Assembly (NCBI GenBank): GCA_020072805.1
Contig: JAIQGC010000010.1
Span: 1-59,233, forward strand
Length of the DNA: 59,233 bases
Source of the DNA: Terriglobia bacterium
GTDB taxonomy: Bacteria; Acidobacteriota; Terriglobia; Acidiferrales; UBA7541
Direction of reading: 5' to 3'
Shown here: one piece after another, positions 7,223-14,447 of the stretch
Numbering within the stretch: the first letter of the stretch is position 1
Layout of the letters: each line of letters opens with the position of its first letter
The notes under the pieces: model-generated
The model's database searches: none
What the model was told of the DNA's origin: nothing
What the model saw: only the letters and a program-made list of their open reading frames with translations
Made by a program: the position numbers and the translations under genes

Positions 7223-9349
7223 TCAGGCTTCTTCTTCGACCAGTTCCACGCCGCGCTTGGCTCTTTCCGCGGCGATGATTTTTTCCGCGAACTCCGGCGG
7301 CACGTAGTCGTAATGGGAAAATTCCATCGAGTACGTGGCCCGGCCCTGGGTCATGGAGGTGAGATCGTTGGCGTAGCTGAGCATTTCCGCCATGGGCACC
7401 TGGGCCTTGACGACCACCGTGTGGCCGCGCGCTTCGCTGCCGCTGATGCGCCCGCGGCGCGAGCTGAGGTCGCCCATGAGGTCGCCGGAATACTGGTCCG
7501 GGGCGTAGACCTCGACGTTCATCACCGGCTCGAGCAGCGCCGGGCGGGCCTGCTTCATGGCCTCCTTGAAGGCCAGCGAACCGGCGATCTTGAAAGCCAT
7601 GTCCGAGGAGTCCACGTCGTGGTATTTGCCGTCGTAGAGGCTGGCGCGGAAATCGACCACGGGGAAGCCGGCGAGATAGCCGCGCGCGGCGGAATCGCGG
7701 ATGCCCTTTTCCACCGAGGGAATCCAGTTCTTGGGAATGGCGCCGCCGAAAACGTCGTCGACGAACTCGATGCCCTTGCCGCGTTCGATGGGCTCCATCT
7801 TGATGCGGCAGACGCCGAACTGCCCGTGCCCGCCGGTCTGCTTCTTATGCTTGCCCTCGGCGTCGGCCTTGCCGCGGATGGTTTCGCGATAAGGCACCGT
7901 GGGCGGCTTGAGCGTCAGGTCCACGTGATAGCGCTTGTGCAGCTTGGCCACCACCACTTCGATGTGCTGCTGGCCCGTGCCGGAGAGCAGGAATTCTTTG
8001 GTCTGCGGGTCCTTGGCGAAGCGCAGCGCGGGATCTTCCTCGAGAATTTTGTGGATGGCCACGCCGAAGCGGTCCTCATCGGCGCGGGTCTTGGGCTCGA
8101 TGGCGAAGGTGATGGAGGGTTCGGGAAGCTGCGCCGGGGAATAAAAAATGGGCGCGGTCTTGTCGCCCAGCGTTTCTCCCGTGGTGCTCTCCTTGAGCTT
8201 GGCGATGGCGCCGATATCCCCGGCGTGCAGCTCAGCGATTTCGGTGAGCTGCTTGCCCTGCACCAGTTGAATGTGTTGAAAACGTTCGGGGATTCCGCGA
8301 TTGAAATTGAGGAGCGTGGCGTCGTTGCGCAGCACGCCGCTTTTCACCTTGAAATAGTTGATGCGCCCGGCAAAGGGGTCGGCCAGGGTCTTGAAAAAGA
8401 AGACGGAAAGCGGCTGGGCGTCATCGTATTTGCGCTCGATGCGCTCGCCCTTGCCGTGGGGCTCCTTGTAGCCCATCTGGACGTGCTCGTCGGGATGCGG
8501 AAAGGCGTCGGCGAGGAAGGTCAGCAGGCTGCCCGTGCCGATATTGTGCAGCGCGGAGACCATCAGCACGGGAACGATTTTTTCGGCGACGATGGCGCGG
8601 CGCACGGCGGGAATCAGATCGTGGATGGGAATGGTGCCTTCGCGGAAAAACTCCTCCATCATGGCGTCGTCGCCCTCGGCGATCATCTCCACCAGCTTTT
8701 CGTGAGCCTCCTTGGCGTCATCGGCCAGCGCCGCGGGAATTTCCTCGATGTGCGGCTGGCCGTCGCCGTCGGGCTTGTACAGGTGGGCCTTCATGGCCAC
8801 GAGATCGATCACGCCGCGAAATCCACGTTCCGCGCCGATGGGCATCTGCAGGGCCACCACGCTGCGGCCAAAGGTTTCGATCAGCGATTCCATGGAGCGC
8901 TCGAAGCTGGAGAGTTCACGGTCCATCCAGGTGAGCACGAAGGCGCGCGGAATGTCGTACTCCATGCAGTAGTCCCAATCCTTTTCGGTGGTCACCTGCG
9001 CGCCGGTGTGCGCGTCCACGGCGATCAAGGCGGCGTCGGCGGCAATCAGCGAAGCCTTCGTTTCGGTGATGAAGGTGCTGTAGCCGGGAAGATCGAGGAG
9101 ATTGATCTTCACCTTGTCAGCCTGCCCGGTGGCCGGCCATTCGGCGTAGGCCAGGCCGGTCTGAATGCTGATTTTCCGCGCGATTTCTTCTTCGTCCCAG
9201 TCGGTGGTGGTGCTTCCTTCCGCAACTTTCCCCAGGCGCGGCGTGGCGCCCGCGGTGTACAGCAGCGACGACACCAGTTGCGTCTTTCCGGTGTCGCCGT
9301 GGCCTACAATGCCCACGTTTCGAATGTCCTTGGTGAAATAGGCTTTCAT
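7223..9349 (-). CDS. Elongation factor G-like protein (EF-G paralogue with altered G motifs)
   Basis: The 708 residues cover all five EF-G domains, including the QTGGHGQFG run of domain IV and a domain V ending near YDYVPPEFAEKI. It is not the housekeeping fusA product. The P loop is GHGDTGKT, switch II reads DLPGYSTF where EF-G has DTPGHVDF (the catalytic His is Tyr), and the NKMD base-recognition motif is TWMD. This pattern matches the EF-G-like (FusA2-type) proteins whose role and GTPase activity are poorly defined. A good ribosome site (GGAGG) precedes the ATG. It is upstream of the PLP enzyme gene on the same strand (73-base gap). Confidence 0.92.
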   Translation of the reverse strand: MKAYFTKDIRNVGIVGHGDTGKTQLVSSLLYTAGATPRLGKVAEGSTTTDWDEEEIARKISIQTGLAYAEWPATGQADKVKINLLDLPGYSTFITETKASLIAADAALIAVDAHTGAQVTTEKDWDYCMEYDIPRAFVLTWMDRELSSFERSMESLIETFGRSVVALQMPIGAERGFRGVIDLVAMKAHLYKPDGDGQPHIEEIPAALADDAKEAHEKLVEMIAEGDDAMMEEFFREGTIPIHDLIPAVRRAIVAEKIVPVLMVSALHNIGTGSLLTFLADAFPHPDEHVQMGYKEPHGKGERIERKYDDAQPLSVFFFKTLADPFAGRINYFKVKSGVLRNDATLLNFNRGIPERFQHIQLVQGKQLTEIAELHAGDIGAIAKLKESTTGETLGDKTAPIFYSPAQLPEPSITFAIEPKTRADEDRFGVAIHKILEEDPALRFAKDPQTKEFLLSGTGQQHIEVVVAKLHKRYHVDLTLKPPTVPYRETIRGKADAEGKHKKQTGGHGQFGVCRIKMEPIERGKGIEFVDDVFGGAIPKNWIPSVEKGIRDSAARGYLAGFPVVDFRASLYDGKYHDVDSSDMAFKIAGSLAFKEAMKQARPALLEPVMNVEVYAPDQYSGDLMGDLSSRRGRISGSEARGHTVVVKAQVPMAEMLSYANDLTSMTQGRATYSMEFSHYDYVPPEFAEKIIAAERAKRGVELVEEEA

Positions 9350-9635
9350 GCAGTCCTCCAGTGGGCGTGGTCCGCCCCGAGAGGGCCAGGCGCGGGCCGG
9401 CGCCTAAGCGTTTTCTGAGGAAGGAAAGTGCGTCCGATCGGCACGACTGGAAAACCTGCGGTCAGACGAAAAAACGGGTGACAGCCCCCTCACACTCTCC
9501 CAATGGGCGGATGCTAGCACAGAGCCCGGCGCGGGGCAATGCGGGGGCCGGGGGTCGAGTCTAGAGGACGATCTAAACGGGTGGGTAAGTGTTACATGCT
9601 GTCCTGATGATACTTCAGACCGTAGTTTGTCCCTG

Positions 9636-10094
9636 CTATTGAGGCCGCACGAAATCTTCGGCTTTGGCGTCAAGTTCTTTTCTCTGTCTTGACTTCCCGT
9701 AAATGAAAACACCCGCCAAAGAAGCAAGCGCGCCAATGATAGCCGCCAGTCCATAACCGTCTTTACCCTTCAAGATAAGAAATATCCCACCTATGACGGC
9801 AGTCATGGCAACGATGAAGCCCAAGAAGGGACCAATCTTTTGGACAAATGCGTTTGAATCTACCACCGTGCGCTCAAGCCCTTGGCGATGCCTGCTTTGC
9901 TGCTCGGCCATGCCAATGATTCGCTCAGCCAAGCCTGGCATTACCTGATTATACTTTTCCAAAATTTCCGGCGGTGGGAGCGGGCCAGAAAAAGAATGGC
10001 CCACCTTCATCATCATGGTCTGCTTTTGTTGCTGGACTAATTGGTTGTGCGGTTGCTGAAACTTCTTATTGCGGTTTTTGTTGCTGTGGGTCAC
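9636..10094 (-). CDS. DUF2335 membrane protein
   Basis: A 152-residue protein with the DUF2335 pattern GPLPPPEILEKYNQVMPGLAERI and MAEQQSRHRQGLE, followed by two hydrophobic helices (LGFIVAMTAVIGGIFLIL and AAIIGALASLAGVFIYG) and a charged tail. Members are small bacterial inner-membrane proteins of unknown function, often in accessory regions. The start is a GTG at 10094 with AAGG nearby; a later ATG run would drop 26 residues. Base composition is visibly less GC-rich than its neighbours. The small gene at 10123-10329 precedes it on the same strand by 28 bases, so the two form a probable operon of foreign origin. Confidence 0.75.
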   Translation of the reverse strand: MTHSNKNRNKKFQQPHNQLVQQQKQTMMMKVGHSFSGPLPPPEILEKYNQVMPGLAERIIGMAEQQSRHRQGLERTVVDSNAFVQKIGPFLGFIVAMTAVIGGIFLILKGKDGYGLAAIIGALASLAGVFIYGKSRQRKELDAKAEDFVRPQ

Positions 10095-10122
10095 GTCGCC
10101 TTAGAGGAAATCACGCCGCATT

Positions 10123-10329
10123 CTACAAGCGTTCGTGCTGTTCCACTGCTTCACGAATGTCTTGGCCAACAAGCACCCAGTCGGAGAACGTCGCCATCGC
10201 GTCAGCTTGTGCTTCAGTCTGGCTGATGTTGTATTCGTCATACAACCCATGAAAATCAAACAGCCGCGCCGCTCCCGAGAAGAGTGACGGCTGTGCAATC
10301 AAAAAATCCGACTTGACCTTGCGTCCCAT
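10123..10329 (-). CDS. Small hypothetical protein upstream of the DUF2335 gene
   Basis: A reading frame of 68 residues (MGRKVKSDFLIAQPSLFSGA...) begins at an ATG with AAAGGA four bases upstream; an ATG five codons earlier (10344) is also possible. The protein has no membrane segment or signal peptide. A mid segment rich in aromatic residues (ARLFDFHGLYDEYN) and a C-terminal helix are visible. I do not recognise the family. Spacing of 28 bases to the DUF2335 gene and shared moderate GC content suggest co-transfer and co-expression. Confidence 0.55.
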   Translation of the reverse strand: MGRKVKSDFLIAQPSLFSGAARLFDFHGLYDEYNISQTEAQADAMATFSDWVLVGQDIREAVEQHERL

Positions 10330-10614
10330 GTTTTCCTTTGACATTCCTTGAGTTCCGCTTTTTGCTCGTCCCGGAAATCGGGCCCGTCTGGTAGGGAATT
10401 TGCTGGGCATCTCCGCAAATCTTCGCCCACAGTTCACTATAAACGGTTACCCCATGGGGTTCAATACCTACTTTGGCTGGGCATTTCCAAAGAATAGACA
10501 CGTCGGCGAGGTTTTCTCTTTTTCTTTGCCTTGCTTTGCGCCTGTATTCTGCAACTCTCGACGCCTATTAGTCAGAATGGCCCATTCGGCTGCATGCAGT
10601 GTTGTCGATATACT

Positions 10615-11472
10615 ATGGGCATGACCTACAAAGCCGTTATCATCGCCCTGGCCTTCTGCATGATCGCCTTAGGCCCTTCCGCTCCGCGCGTCTTTGCGCG
10701 GGAGCAGGCTCCGCCTGCGGAGCAGGGCCCGGCTTCCACGCCGGAAGAAGACAGCGGCGAAATCAGCGCCGTGCCCAACCGGCCCACGCTGGCCACTACC
10801 GCGGAATCGGTGCAGCGCGGCGTTCTGGAAGTGGAATACGGTTTCGAAGGCGGGCGCGGGCACCAGAACATCAACGGGCTGGTAAAATTCGGCCTGTTCA
10901 AGAATCTGGAGCTGCGCTTCCTGCACAATCCTTACGAGCGCGACGGGGGCATCGCAGCGATGGGCGATTGCGGCGCGGGCTTCAAATGGAAGATTTTTCC
11001 GCAGAAGGGCCACCGGCCCACGGTTTCCCTGCTGTATTCGGCGTTTTTGCCGACGGCGGGCAACGGCCTGGGCATCGGCGCCACGAGTCATCAGGCACTG
11101 GTTCTGGTCAGCAAGGATTTCGGCAAGCAGCATTTCGACGTCAACGAAGGAATCAACGCTCTTGGCCGCGTGGGCGCTGCCGGGTATGACCGCAGCTATT
11201 TTTCCGCGCTCTCCTGGTCCACTTCCTTCACCAAGAAATGGGGCGCGACGGCGGAAATCGCCGGCTTCAGCCGGGCCAGCGCGGATAATCCCGCGACGCT
11301 GACGCTGCTCGCCGCTCCCACTTACAACCTAAAATCCTGGATGGTTCTCGACGCCGGGGCCTATTACGCAGTCTACGGCAATTATCCCCGTTGGACGATT
11401 TTTGCAGGGGTCACGTATGCGATTGCCGATCTATACCACAAGCGTCTGGCCAATCGCCCGGCACATCGCTAG
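10615..11472 (+). CDS. Predicted outer-membrane beta-barrel protein
   Basis: About 285 residues with a signal peptide (IIALAFCMIALGPSAPRVFA) and then alternating hydrophobic/aromatic strands (LEVEYGFEGG, LELRFLHNPY, AGFKWKIFP, VSLLYSAFLP, SYFSALSWSTSF, ATAEIAGFSR, WTIFAGVTYAI). This resembles the transporter-like barrels annotated as putative MetA-pathway phenol degradation or DUF3187-type proteins. The substrate is unknown. The start is uncertain: ATG at 10615 and at 10621 are both in frame and neither has a strong ribosome site. It stands between two less GC-rich stretches but its own codon use is like the core genes. Confidence 0.7.
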   Translation: MGMTYKAVIIALAFCMIALGPSAPRVFAREQAPPAEQGPASTPEEDSGEISAVPNRPTLATTAESVQRGVLEVEYGFEGGRGHQNINGLVKFGLFKNLELRFLHNPYERDGGIAAMGDCGAGFKWKIFPQKGHRPTVSLLYSAFLPTAGNGLGIGATSHQALVLVSKDFGKQHFDVNEGINALGRVGAAGYDRSYFSALSWSTSFTKKWGATAEIAGFSRASADNPATLTLLAAPTYNLKSWMVLDAGAYYAVYGNYPRWTIFAGVTYAIADLYHKRLANRPAHR

Positions 11473-11482
11473 TTGCTTTCAT

Positions 11483-12295
11483 TCAGCGATGGAGGAAGAC
11501 GTTCGTTGCAAGAGCCGTAGCGGCGTAAAATCCGACGAATTGGAGTGTCCAAACGAGTGCGGTGGTCGCCAAGCCTGGCTCTCTTGCCACCTCGCGAGAG
11601 CGATAGACGTACCAAAAAAGAAAGATTCCGATAATCCAATGGACTATACCCACCATGGCGATTTTCCATAGATCAGGGGTAACAAGCCTGACTACAATGC
11701 CCAACCAAGGGAACAGTGCGGGTCCAATGATCAGTCTAAGGTTCTTCCAGGGTATTTTGTCAGACTCTGCTGTCCAACTCGTCTCCTGCGTTCCATGGTC
11801 GCTAACATTCTGCCTCGCCAAGTGAGCACTCAGTTGATGCAGTTCTCGGATTTCTTTGGCGATCCTTTCCCAATAACGGCGGCTTACTCCATTTTCAGTA
11901 TTCCAGAGAACCTGGTCAGAGCTGCCGGGCGTTCGAAGAATGACGTAATAGCCATCGAAGGCACCGTAGGCTGATCTCCGACAAAACAGTAATTCCGAAC
12001 CCGGAATGATGTGGCCAACCACACAGTGCTCTCCCCACAGATTGCTGCTATACCATGAGGGAACACTCACCACTTCCTTACCATCGTCAGAGATTTGTAT
12101 CCAACTCGAGCTGGCCTTATGCAGGAAATAGGCCAACGTAAAGAGACCTACCGCAGGTAAACCAACGACAAACTTGGAACTGTCCTCCGTATCAAAAAAC
12201 GCAATTGCAAACAGAATGGCCAGAAAAGCTACACTCATCGTAACTATGAAGGGAAACGTCGTACGCAGGTAAATCCTGTAGGCTTGTTTCTTCAC
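11483..12295 (-). CDS. Hypothetical membrane protein
   Basis: A 270-residue protein with two N-terminal membrane helices (TMSVAFLAILFAIAFF; VVGLPAVGLFTLAYFL), a hydrophilic middle part of about 120 residues with a PH-like look (WIQISDDGKEVVSVPSWY, GYYVILRTPG) and two or three C-terminal helices (LIIGPALFPWLGIVV, IVHWIIGIFLFWYVY, ALVWTLQFVGFYAATALA). I do not recognise a named family. Its composition is clearly more AT-rich than the flanking genes, which suggests recent acquisition. It converges on the beta-barrel gene with about 10 bases between the stops. Confidence 0.65.
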   Translation of the reverse strand: MKKQAYRIYLRTTFPFIVTMSVAFLAILFAIAFFDTEDSSKFVVGLPAVGLFTLAYFLHKASSSWIQISDDGKEVVSVPSWYSSNLWGEHCVVGHIIPGSELLFCRRSAYGAFDGYYVILRTPGSSDQVLWNTENGVSRRYWERIAKEIRELHQLSAHLARQNVSDHGTQETSWTAESDKIPWKNLRLIIGPALFPWLGIVVRLVTPDLWKIAMVGIVHWIIGIFLFWYVYRSREVAREPGLATTALVWTLQFVGFYAATALATNVFLHR

Positions 12296-12395
12296 GCGGT
12301 GATCTTAACCTACAAATAGGTCTTTGCTTCTTTGAAAGCCACCTAACTCCCGATCAGTCTGGTAATCGGAAACAGAGCAACCACCGCCCGACGCG

Positions 12396-13313
12396 CTAAA
12401 GGCCGGTGCGAAACGATCCATCCGGCTGCACAACGCCCCAAGCCATGCGCGGCGTATTGAAGGCGTAACCGGGATTCCCCTCGCAGTCGAGCAGGATCAG
12501 CCCGCCGGTGGATTCTGCGCGTTCGACCAGCAGGCGCACCGCTTCGCGCGCGGCGAGCATGGCCAGGTCGGCGGGGGATTCTTCGGCGTTGACCGGACGG
12601 CGCAGCAGGTCCACGGCGCTCTTGGCCATGACGATTTTCATGATGCCTTCGCCGTAGCCCGTGCAGGAGACACCGCCCGCTCCGCTATCGGCGTAGCAGC
12701 CGCAGCCGATCAGCGGGGAATCGCCGATGCGTCCGGGAAGTTTGCAGCAGGTGCCTCCGGTGGAGGTGGCGGCGACGAGGCGGCCCATGCCATCGAGCGC
12801 GACGGCGCCGACGGTGCCCTGGTCGTGGCCGCGATGATGCGCGGCGGCGTGTTTTCCTTCGCGGCAGAGTTTCCACGCGGCGCGCTCGGCTGCGGTAACC
12901 AACTCTTCCGGAGCGCACAGGGAAAACCCCTGCGCGACGGCGTAGCGCTCCGCACCTTCCCCGGCCAGCATCATGTGCGGGCCATTCTCCATCAACTTGC
13001 GCGCCAGGCGAATGGGATTGCGGATGCGTTTCAAACCGGCCACGGCTCCGGCGCGCAATGACGCGCCCTCCATGACGATGGCGTCGCATTCCACCTGGCC
13101 GTCGAGATTCAGATGCGAGCCGGTTCCGGCATCGAAGACCGGGTCATCTTCGAGAACGACGATGGCCGCTTCCACCGCGTCGAGCGCGGCGCCGCCGCGG
13201 GAAAGCATGGCCCAGCCCGCTTCGAGCGCGCGGCGGCAGCCCGCCTGGCAGGCCGCGGCCTGCTCGTCCGGAATATCCCAGGCGCCGCCATGGACGATGA
13301 GGGAAGGTTTCAT
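12396..13313 (-). CDS. iaaA: Isoaspartyl peptidase/L-asparaginase (Ntn hydrolase)
   Basis: A 305-residue plant-type asparaginase precursor. Such enzymes cleave themselves before a catalytic Thr to give alpha and beta subunits; here the site is in HDQGTVGAVALD near residue 165, and the substrate-binding GRIGDSPLIGCGCYAD and CTGYGEGIMK runs follow. The N terminus (LIVHGGAW) is canonical and no signal peptide is seen, so it acts in the cytoplasm, removing isoaspartyl dipeptides and possibly asparagine. It starts 29 bases after the greA stop on the same strand, so the two probably share a transcript. Confidence 0.93.
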   Translation of the reverse strand: MKPSLIVHGGAWDIPDEQAAACQAGCRRALEAGWAMLSRGGAALDAVEAAIVVLEDDPVFDAGTGSHLNLDGQVECDAIVMEGASLRAGAVAGLKRIRNPIRLARKLMENGPHMMLAGEGAERYAVAQGFSLCAPEELVTAAERAAWKLCREGKHAAAHHRGHDQGTVGAVALDGMGRLVAATSTGGTCCKLPGRIGDSPLIGCGCYADSGAGGVSCTGYGEGIMKIVMAKSAVDLLRRPVNAEESPADLAMLAAREAVRLLVERAESTGGLILLDCEGNPGYAFNTPRMAWGVVQPDGSFRTGL

Positions 13314-13342
13314 GGAATTGGAAACTTACGGAACGAAAAAAA

Positions 13343-13822
13343 TCAGTCGTCTTCGTGAATCGTTATCAGGCGCACGACTTCAAACTCTTTTTTGCCCGCC
13401 GGCGTGGCCACCTGGACTTCATCGCCCACCTTGCGGTTGAGCAGGGCCTTGCCGATGGGCGAAGTGGTGGAGATCAGACCCTTTTCCGCGTCGGCCTCTT
13501 CGCTGCTCACCAGCTTGTACTCGATCTTCACTTCCTTGTGAATATCCAGCACCCAGATGCGCGAGCCGTAGCCGGAGCGGTCCGCGGGAATGTTGGCGAG
13601 ATTGAGCATGCCCAAGTCGCCCATGCGCTTCTTGAGGTTGACGATCTTGGCGTTGACGTAGCCCTGGCGTTCCTTGGCGTACTTGTATTCCGCGTTTTCG
13701 GACAAGTCGCCGTGCGCGCGCGCGACGGCGATCTCCTTGGGGAGCTCGACGTTCAGCTCGTGGGAGGGATGGTCGATTTCATCCTGCAACTTCTTTTTGA
13801 TCTTGCTCAGTGGGTCGGACAT
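13343..13822 (-). CDS. greA: Transcription elongation factor GreA
   Basis: 159 residues with the two-domain Gre layout: an N-terminal coiled coil with the acidic tip (RAHGDLSENAEYKYAKERQ, the D and E that position Mg2+ in the RNA polymerase secondary channel) and a C-terminal FKBP-like domain with STTSPIGKALLNRKVGDEV. It stimulates cleavage of backtracked RNA. The ATG at 13822 gives the usual length; the frame stays open upstream but without a ribosome site. Confidence 0.95.
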   Translation of the reverse strand: MSDPLSKIKKKLQDEIDHPSHELNVELPKEIAVARAHGDLSENAEYKYAKERQGYVNAKIVNLKKRMGDLGMLNLANIPADRSGYGSRIWVLDIHKEVKIEYKLVSSEEADAEKGLISTTSPIGKALLNRKVGDEVQVATPAGKKEFEVVRLITIHEDD

Positions 13823-13984
13823 AAAAATACCTGCTCTAAAACACGAGTGCGGGAAGAGCATTTCCCCCGGAGGGCCTCTCCCACGCAAGTACTTATTATA
13901 GGGTCGTTGGAACGGCCCCTACAAGGGGCGCATACAATCCCGGGTTCTTACGCCGCTCCTGCTTGCAAAACCTAGCCGAAGCTC

Positions 13985-14428
13985 CTACTGCACCGCAAGC
14001 GTGATTGTTTCCGTCTTGCGGTTTCCCTTTTCGTCCTCGATGGTCAGCGTGTACGCCGTGGTCTTTTCCGGACTGACATTCAAGCAGCGCGTCAGCGACG
14101 GCCAGACCGCTCCGGCGGGCGGATCGAGCGTCACTTTCTTGGCGTTGGCCACGCCGTAGCAGAGCTGCGAGGTATCCCCGCGGTGGATGTGTCCCGGCGC
14201 GGCGTAGAAACTCTGAATTTCCAGGCGCTTTCCGCCCATGCTTTCCACGATTTGCGCGTCCAGGTCGCGGCGTTTCTCCGCCGCGCGCTGCTCGATCTCG
14301 CGGCTCTCCTGCCAGCGGCCGTAGAAGATATTTCCGGCATAGAGCGCCGCGACGACGATGGCGCTCGCCGCGTAAAGCGCCGGATTTTTCAACAGCGATT
14401 TCTTCTGTTCGGGATTTTCGGCCAGCAT
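13985..14428 (-). CDS. Single-pass membrane protein with an Ig-like C-terminal domain
   Basis: 147 residues: a cytoplasmic start, one membrane helix (ALYAASAIVVAALYAGNIFY), an alpha-helical charged stretch and then about 85 residues that look like a small beta-sandwich (IQSFYAAPGHIHRGDTSQLC, TRCLNVSPEKTTAYTLTI), the pattern of bacterial Ig-like domains in which a Cys pair may form a disulfide. Function is unknown. It starts 19 bases after the ALDH16 stop and is probably the last gene of the deoC-ALDH16 operon. Confidence 0.7.
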   Translation of the reverse strand: MLAENPEQKKSLLKNPALYAASAIVVAALYAGNIFYGRWQESREIEQRAAEKRRDLDAQIVESMGGKRLEIQSFYAAPGHIHRGDTSQLCYGVANAKKVTLDPPAGAVWPSLTRCLNVSPEKTTAYTLTIEDEKGNRKTETITLAVQ

Positions 14429-14447
14429 GAACGCTCCGAATGAAAAA

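Noticed and set aside
6980-9418. A very long open frame (over 800 codons) on the + strand opposite the EF-G-like gene
   Set aside because: It mirrors the codon pattern of the true gene on the other strand and has no recognisable domain; the minus-strand product has EF-G homology over its full length.
13890-13980. Extra copy of the TAGGGGCGG repeat family before greA (CCCCTACAAGGGGCGC)
   Set aside because: Only a short GC palindrome is shared; the terminal TTAGCCCG repeats are missing.
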